From positions 62,001 to 126,000 of the forward strand of contig NZ_QPMH01000003.1 of the NCBI RefSeq assembly GCF_003344765.1: a DNA stretch of 64,000 nt. Direction: 5' to 3'. Position numbers and translations under genes: made by a program. Shown here piece by piece: positions 59,372-64,000 of this stretch; positions within the stretch are counted from its first letter, which is position 1; each line of letters starts with the position of its first letter. The DNA is from Ferruginivarius sediminum (GTDB lineage Bacteria; Pseudomonadota; Alphaproteobacteria; Kiloniellales; Rhodovibrionaceae). The notes beneath the pieces are model-generated. The model made no database searches and was not told the DNA's origin. It saw only the letters and a program-made list of their open reading frames with translations.

Positions 59372-59847
59372 ACCGCCACCGGGTCCTCCGGCAGGCCGGC
59401 GAGATAGCGCCGTCCGTCGAAGGTCAGCACCTGCCGCCGGTTCGCCCGCAAGAGGGTGTAGGAGCAGTGAATCCAGCCGGCGTGCGGGTCGTGCGGGCGG
59501 TGGAACTCCAGGATAAGCTGGTCGAAGTCCAGGTTGTCGCGGATGAACCGGGCGACCGCGAGGTTCGCGATTCCCGGCACCTCGAAGTCCGCCGCCTCGC
59601 CGCGCGTGTGCTGCGAATCCGGCGCCCCGCCGACGGCGGCGTTCAACTCGGCACTGCGATAGCCGCTGGACGGCGAGAACGGCACGCCATAGCGCTCGCG
59701 CACCGGCTGCAGCACGTTCCGCGCCAGGGCGCGCAGCGCCGTGACCGACTCGGGGCCCGGCGTGTTATCGATGCCGCGGCTGAGGGCCGTGCGGCTCTTC
59801 ACCAGTTCGGCAAGCGTGAAATTGGGCGACAGGTACAAACGGCTCAT
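59368..59847 (-). CDS. Peptidase M15A-like D-Ala-D-Ala carboxypeptidase domain protein
   Basis: The protein has 159 residues from ATG 59847 (MSRLYLSPNFTLAEL). FSPSSGYRSAELNAAVGG and SQHTRGEAADFEV carry the zinc-binding histidine and aspartate pattern, and AGWIHCSY supplies the last histidine. Small M15A proteins like this trim peptidoglycan peptides and are common in phages, but no other phage genes surround it. No signal peptide is visible, so an N-terminal misplacement or non-classical export is possible. Confidence 0.88.
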   Translation of the reverse strand: MSRLYLSPNFTLAELVKSRTALSRGIDNTPGPESVTALRALARNVLQPVRERYGVPFSPSSGYRSAELNAAVGGAPDSQHTRGEAADFEVPGIANLAVARFIRDNLDFDQLILEFHRPHDPHAGWIHCSYTLLRANRRQVLTFDGRRYLAGLPEDPVAV

Positions 59848-60005
59848 GCAGGACTCCGGTTCGCTTCTCTCGCCCGCCCTTTTGACAATGAACCTTATAC
59901 TAGGAATATTTCCCTGTCCAGCTCGAAAGTCACGCACCGCGTTGCGCGGTACCACGGGCATGTGCTAGCAGTCCCAACCGCCTGAAGGCGGCTGAGGAGA
60001 CGGCC

Positions 60006-60464
60006 TTGGCGAACACTCCACGCATACTGATTCTGAACGGACCCAACCTGAACCTCCTGGGCACGCGCGAGCCGGAAATCTATGGCCGCGACACCCTGGC
60101 GGATGTCGAACGCCTGTGCCGCGAGCATGGCGCCGCGCGCGGGATGGAGATCGACTTCCGCCAGTCCAACCATGAAGGGGAGATGGTTGACTGGGTGCAC
60201 GAGGCGCGCGAAAGCTGCGCCGGTATCGTGGTCAACGCCGGCGCCTATTCGCACACCTCGGTGGCCTTGCTGGATGCCCTGCTGGCGGCCCAACTGCCGG
60301 TGGTGGAGGTTCATCTTTCCAACCTGTTCAAGCGCGAGGCGTTCCGGCACCACTCGTACGTCACGCAGGCCGCGATGGGGCTGATATGCGGCTTCGGCAA
60401 GGACGGGTATCGCTACGCCATTGATGCACTGGCCGCGCGGCTGGGCCGCGAAGAGGGGACCTGA
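60006..60464 (+). CDS. aroQ: 3-Dehydroquinate dehydratase, type II
   Basis: The 152-residue protein starts at TTG 60006. [19 protein letters not shown] is the signature with the catalytic tyrosine, [16 protein letters not shown] carries the catalytic loop, and [13 protein letters not shown] and VEVHLSN complete the active site. It performs the third step of the shikimate pathway. It overlaps accB by one base; the aroQ-accB-accC order is common in alphaproteobacteria. Confidence 0.95.
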   Translation: MANTPRILILNGPNLNLLGTREPEIYGRDTLADVERLCREHGAARGMEIDFRQSNHEGEMVDWVHEARESCAGIVVNAGAYSHTSVALLDALLAAQLPVVEVHLSNLFKREAFRHHSYVTQAAMGLICGFGKDGYRYAIDALAARLGREEGT

Positions 60465-60922
60465 TGGCCGACTTCGAATTCGACGAGGATCTGGTGCGGC
60501 GGCTGTCGCTGCTGCTTCAGGAGACCGACCTGACGGAGATCGAGTACGAGAACGCCGGCCATCGCATCCGCGTGGCCCGGCAGACGCAGCACGTCGTCGC
60601 CGCCCCGGCCGCCCAGCAGGCCGCGCCGGCCGGCCAGGGCCCGGCCGCGCCCGCACCGCAGAGCGACCAGAGCAGCGAGATGGTGCCGGCGGGTGCCGTC
60701 ACCTCGCCGATGGTCGGCACCGTCTATGTCGCGCCCGAGCCGGGCGCGGCGCCGTTCGTCCAGGTAGGCGATCAGGTGCAGGAGGGACAGACGCTGGTCA
60801 TCATCGAGGCGATGAAGGTGATGAACCCGCTGCCGGCGCCGCGGGCCGGCACGGTCACGCGAATCCTGGTCAGCGACGCTCAGCCGGTGGAATTCGGCGA
60901 GCCTCTGCTGGTCGTAGAGTAA
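60464..60922 (+). CDS. accB: Biotin carboxyl carrier protein of acetyl-CoA carboxylase
   Basis: The 152-residue protein has the biotinylation site EAMKVMN near the C-terminus, with the lysine as the biotin carrier. A Pro/Ala/Gln-rich linker (about 45-75) separates it from the N-terminal domain. SPMVGTVYVAPEPGAAPFV is the barrel-sandwich start. It shuttles carboxylate from AccC to the transferase. AccC follows 19 bases later. Confidence 0.95.
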   Translation: MADFEFDEDLVRRLSLLLQETDLTEIEYENAGHRIRVARQTQHVVAAPAAQQAAPAGQGPAAPAPQSDQSSEMVPAGAVTSPMVGTVYVAPEPGAAPFVQVGDQVQEGQTLVIIEAMKVMNPLPAPRAGTVTRILVSDAQPVEFGEPLLVVE

Positions 60923-60941
60923 ACCGGACGCGGCGGGCGCG

Positions 60942-62291
60942 ATGTTCGAGAAGATCCTGATCGCGAACCGTGGCGAGATCGCGCTGCGCATCCACCGGGC
61001 CTGCCGGGAGATGGGCATCCACACGGTAGCCGTTCACTCCACCGCCGACGCGGACGCGATGCACGTTCGCCTGGCCGACGAGAGCGTGTGCATCGGGCCG
61101 CCATCGAGCAAGGACAGCTACCTGAACATGCCGGCGATCCTGTCGGCGGCGACGATCACCGGCGCCGACGCCATCCATCCGGGCGTCGGCTTCCTGTCAG
61201 AGAACGCGGACTTCGCCAACATGGTGGCCGAGCACGGCCTCGCGTTCATCGGTCCGGACCCTCAGCACCTGCGCGTCATGGGCGACAAGGTGGCCGCGAA
61301 GGCGACGATGAAGGAGGTCGGCGTGCCCGTCGTCCCCGGCTCCGAAGGCGCTATCGAAACCGACGACGAGGCCTGGCGCGTCGCCGAGGAAATCGGTTAT
61401 CCGGTGCTGATCAAGGCCGCCGCCGGCGGCGGCGGACGCGGCATGAAGGTCGCGCACGGCCGCGACGAGATGCACGACGCCCTGCGCCTCGCGCGGAACG
61501 AGGCCCGCAACGCCTTCGGCCACGACGCCGTCTATCTGGAGAAGTACCTGGGCCACCCGCGCCACATCGAGGTGCAGATTCTGGCCGACAAGCACGGCAA
61601 CGTCGTCCACCTGGGCGAGCGCGACTGCTCGCTCCAGCGCCGCCATCAGAAGCTGCTGGAAGAGGCGCCCTCGCCGGCGCTGAACGCCGAGCAGCGGGCC
61701 TGGATCGGCAACCGCGCGGCGGAGGCGGCGCGCAAAATGGGCTATCACAGTGCCGGCACGCTGGAATTCCTGTACGAGGACGGCGAGTTCTTCTTCATCG
61801 AGATGAACACCCGCCTGCAGGTGGAGCATCCGGTGACCGAGGCGATCACCGGCGTCGATATCGTGCGCGAGCAGATCCGCATCGCCGCCGGCATGCCGCT
61901 TGGCATGTCGCAGGATGACGTGCATATCCAGGGTCACGCGGTGGAGTGCCGCATTAACGCGGAAAACCCGCGCACCTTCGCCCCCTCGCCGGGCGTGGTG
62001 CGCGACTACCACGCGCCCGGCGGGCTGGACGTACGCGTGGATAGCGGGCTCTACGGCGGCTATCGCATCCCGCCCTACTACGACAGCCTGGTGGCGAAGC
62101 TGATCGTCCGCGGCCAGACGCGCAACGAATGCCTGATGCGCCTGCGCCGCGCGCTGGAGGAATTCGTCATTGAGGGCGTGGACACGACAATACCGCTGCA
62201 CCAGCAGCTTATCGGCGAGCCCGACTTCATCAACGGCAACTATAACATCCACTGGCTGCAGCGCTACGTCGACGCCTTGAGCGCGGAGTGA
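60942..62291 (+). CDS. accC: Biotin carboxylase subunit of acetyl-CoA carboxylase
   Basis: The 449-residue ATP-grasp enzyme carboxylates biotin on AccB using ATP and bicarbonate. [20 protein letters not shown] opens the biotin carboxylase N-domain. The glycine-rich loop is [28 protein letters not shown] and the catalytic [14 protein letters not shown] region are complete. It is the last gene of the aroQ-accB-accC group. Confidence 0.96.
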   Translation: MFEKILIANRGEIALRIHRACREMGIHTVAVHSTADADAMHVRLADESVCIGPPSSKDSYLNMPAILSAATITGADAIHPGVGFLSENADFANMVAEHGLAFIGPDPQHLRVMGDKVAAKATMKEVGVPVVPGSEGAIETDDEAWRVAEEIGYPVLIKAAAGGGGRGMKVAHGRDEMHDALRLARNEARNAFGHDAVYLEKYLGHPRHIEVQILADKHGNVVHLGERDCSLQRRHQKLLEEAPSPALNAEQRAWIGNRAAEAARKMGYHSAGTLEFLYEDGEFFFIEMNTRLQVEHPVTEAITGVDIVREQIRIAAGMPLGMSQDDVHIQGHAVECRINAENPRTFAPSPGVVRDYHAPGGLDVRVDSGLYGGYRIPPYYDSLVAKLIVRGQTRNECLMRLRRALEEFVIEGVDTTIPLHQQLIGEPDFINGNYNIHWLQRYVDALSAE

Positions 62292-62370
62292 CCCGCGCGA
62301 CGACAGACACGCTCGCCACGCCCATGCCGCTGCGCTACATTTATTGTGGTTACTGAGCGGACGGGGCGCT

Positions 62371-63021
62371 ATGGAGCTTACGCCGGATCTTCTGCTGCGC
62401 GCCTACGCCGTCGGCATTTTCCCGATGGCGGAGAGCCGGCGTGACCAGGAAATCCACTGGATCGACCCCGAGCTTCGGGGCGTGATTCCGCTCGACACCT
62501 TCCACGTGCCGCGCCGCCTGCGCCGGCGGATCCGCCACGGCAGCTTCCACGTCACCGCCGATGCGGCTTTCGGCGAGGTGATCGCCGGTTGTGCCGAGCC
62601 GACGTCCAACCGTCCAGACACTTGGATCAATCCGACCATCGAGCGGCTGTACAAGGAGCTGGCCGCCATGGGCTTCGCCCATTCGGTGGAATGCTGGCAG
62701 GATTCGCGGCTGGTCGGCGGGCTCTATGGCGTGGCGCTCGGCGGGGCGTTTTTCGGCGAATCGATGTTCTCGCGGGTCAGCGACGCCAGCAAGGTGGCGT
62801 TGGTGCATCTCGTCATGCGGCTGTGCAAGGGCGGATTCAAGCTGCTGGACACTCAGTTCACAACCCCGCACCTCAGCCAGTTCGGCGCCGTCGAGATCCG
62901 CCGCGACCAGTACCGGCACCTGCTCTCGCAGGCGGTCCCGGCCGCGGCGGAATTCCCGAAGGAGTTGACGGACGAGGAGGTCGAGGCCTTCCTCGGCCAG
63001 GAGTCGCGTCAGACTCCCTAA
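62371..63021 (+). CDS. aat: Leucyl/phenylalanyl-tRNA-protein transferase
   Basis: The protein has 216 residues from ATG 62371 ([12 protein letters not shown]). [12 protein letters not shown] and [20 protein letters not shown] are diagnostic, with [20 protein letters not shown] and FFGESMFSR in the catalytic core. It adds Leu or Phe to proteins with basic N-termini, marking them for ClpAP through the N-degron pathway. The 3' end overlaps the convergent DUF1127 gene by four bases. Confidence 0.95.
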   Translation: MELTPDLLLRAYAVGIFPMAESRRDQEIHWIDPELRGVIPLDTFHVPRRLRRRIRHGSFHVTADAAFGEVIAGCAEPTSNRPDTWINPTIERLYKELAAMGFAHSVECWQDSRLVGGLYGVALGGAFFGESMFSRVSDASKVALVHLVMRLCKGGFKLLDTQFTTPHLSQFGAVEIRRDQYRHLLSQAVPAAAEFPKELTDEEVEAFLGQESRQTP

Positions 63022-63299
63022 CGTTGGCCGGGGCACCAGAACTCCACCGGACCCAGCATCCCTTGGATGACTGTACTCACCTCGCCACGCCTCAGGCCGA
63101 TGTCGGACAGCGTCTCATCGCTCAGCCCGCGAAGCTCGCGCCGGGCCTGCCGCAGTGCTTTCGCGCGCTGGCGCTGAAGTGCCCGGCATTCCATGTAGTG
63201 GCCCAGGGCATGCAGCCATCCGGCAACCCGGCTGATCGGCTTGACGGCGGGCGTCTTGGGGAACGCGGTTTCGGTCGTGCATATCGTTGCAACCGTCAT
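63018..63299 (-). CDS. DUF1127 small protein
   Basis: The 93-residue protein has the DUF1127 core [23 protein letters not shown] near residues 50-75. Alphaproteobacterial members are small Arg-rich proteins linked to RNA binding and stress or phosphate-related regulation. It is divergent from the LysR gene at 63439 with a 139-base shared promoter region. The N-terminal 45 residues are not conserved and the start could lie further in. Confidence 0.85.
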   Translation of the reverse strand: MTVATICTTETAFPKTPAVKPISRVAGWLHALGHYMECRALQRQRAKALRQARRELRGLSDETLSDIGLRRGEVSTVIQGMLGPVEFWCPGQR

Positions 63300-63376
63300 G
63301 TCAGGCTCCCGTTTATCGTTAAGTTTCCTTTACGGCTCACCGCGCCGTAGACTTCGATTATCATCAAAATACGACC

Positions 63377-63406
63377 TTGACAGCAGGGTCACAAACGATG
63401 TTTTCT
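63377..63406 (+). promoter_or_regulatory. Candidate sigma70 promoter for the right-edge LysR gene
   Basis: A perfect TTGACA at 63377-63382 is followed by a 17-18 base spacer and a T-rich GTTTTC that is a poor -10 element. It lies about 33 bases before the LysR start codon. Only the -35 element is convincing. Confidence 0.3.
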
Positions 63407-63438
63407 CAGGCTACCTTTTAGGAAAGCTAACGCATCTC

Positions 63439-64000
63439 ATGGCTCGACGCTTACCGCCTCTTAACGCACTGCGCGCATTTGAGGCCGCCGGGCGCAACCT
63501 TTCGTTCAGCAAGGCGGCGAACGAGCTGAACGTCACGCCGGCCGCCGTCAGCCATCAGATCAAGGGCCTGGAAGAGCATCTGGGCACGGCGCTGTTCCGG
63601 CGCGGGCCCCGCCGGCTGCTGTTGACCGACGCAGGGCAACGGTTGCTTCCAGGCGTGCGGCAGGCTTTCGCCGGGCTGGCGGAGGCGCTGGGCGAACTGG
63701 ACGAGGCGCGGGACGGCGATTTCCTGACGATCAGCGTGGTGCCGTCGCTGGCCTCGAAGTGGCTGCTGCCGCGCATGGACCGCTTCCGCCGCGCCCAGCC
63801 GGACATGGAGGTGCGCTTCGACGCCACCAGCCATGTCGTCGATTTCGCGCAGGAGACCGATGTCGACCTCGCCCTGCGCCACGGCACCGGCGACTATCCG
63901 GGGCTGGAGGTCGAGCGCCTGACAGGCGGCACGCTGTTGCCGGTATGCAGCCCGAAGCTGCTAGAAGGGCCGTATCCGCTGAAAACGCCGGACGACCTGC
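63439..64000 (+). CDS. LysR-family regulator, GcvA-like (3' end outside window)
   Basis: From ATG 63439 the frame stays open to the right edge. PLNALRAFEAAGRNLSFSKA and NVTPAAVSHQIKGLEEHLG form the helix-turn-helix, with the exact wording typical of GcvA-like regulators. LTISVVPSLASKWLLPRM begins the effector domain. Target genes lie outside the window or may include the divergent DUF1127 gene. At least 187 residues are present. Confidence 0.93.
   Translation, partial: MARRLPPLNALRAFEAAGRNLSFSKAANELNVTPAAVSHQIKGLEEHLGTALFRRGPRRLLLTDAGQRLLPGVRQAFAGLAEALGELDEARDGDFLTISVVPSLASKWLLPRMDRFRRAQPDMEVRFDATSHVVDFAQETDVDLALRHGTGDYPGLEVERLTGGTLLPVCSPKLLEGPYPLKTPDDL

Noticed and set aside
59368..59847. 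M15 peptidase as evidence of a prophage
   Set aside because: No other phage gene, integrase or tail protein lies nearby; the surrounding genes are housekeeping.

Overview
The window is GC-rich (visibly around 65-70% in most genes), densely coded and bacterial. PotABCD-like transport, pstSCAB, hisS, aroQ, accB-accC, aat, a DUF1127 protein and GcvA-like LysR regulators fit an alphaproteobacterium, most likely of a Rhodospirillales-like lineage. That assignment is inference from gene content and style, not from a marker search.

Layout. 1-258 is the 3' end of a LysR gene. 267-10011 is a catabolic locus: a LysR regulator divergent from a polyamine-type ABC importer (two permeases, Tat-exported binding protein, ATPase), a class III aminotransferase, a beta-keto acid cleavage enzyme (BKACE) and two tandem HDAC-like amidohydrolases. 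10163-11572 is a DUF1326/DUF2182 pair. 12004-15415 is pstSCAB. 15704-22954 is the most interesting locus: a sigma54-dependent activator, a FapF-like outer-membrane barrel with an N-terminal coiled coil, and a leftward operon for an Asp/Asn-rich repeat protein, small secreted proteins and a periplasmic C39 peptidase. Two near-perfect sigma54 promoters face leftward into these genes. Several of the secreted proteins carry ELxxVxGG-like motifs, the kind C39 peptidases cut. I read this as a Fap-like functional-amyloid or matrix-fibre export system.

23104-24462 is hisS. 24478-35813 is a nitrogen and methyl-metabolism region: a HyuA-like protein, an APC permease, a MET2-like hydrolase, glutaminase, a TetR regulator, a type III-like glutamine synthetase, a methyltransferase and an MttB-family protein. 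Three promoters here share an AT-rich motif that may be the TetR operator. 36018-45230 looks like a transferred island. It starts at a damaged tRNA-Val(CAC)-like sequence, has lower GC, and ends in a decayed IS3 element. It carries a compact biosynthetic cluster: MFS exporter, aminotransferase, two methyltransferases, ATP-grasp ligase, SUMF1-like protein and FMN reductase. I know of no named product for this gene set.

45751-54032 holds a CHASE2 adenylate cyclase, an 1831-residue DUF4011 helicase-nuclease (possible defence gene) and a DUF559 fragment. From 54207 on the genes are mostly housekeeping: an aminotransferase, a gamma-glutamyltransferase lipoprotein, an M48/TPR protease, a DsbA-like protein, an M15 peptidase, aroQ, accB, accC, aat, DUF1127 and a LysR gene cut by the right edge. 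I saw no CRISPR array, rRNA or intact tRNA.
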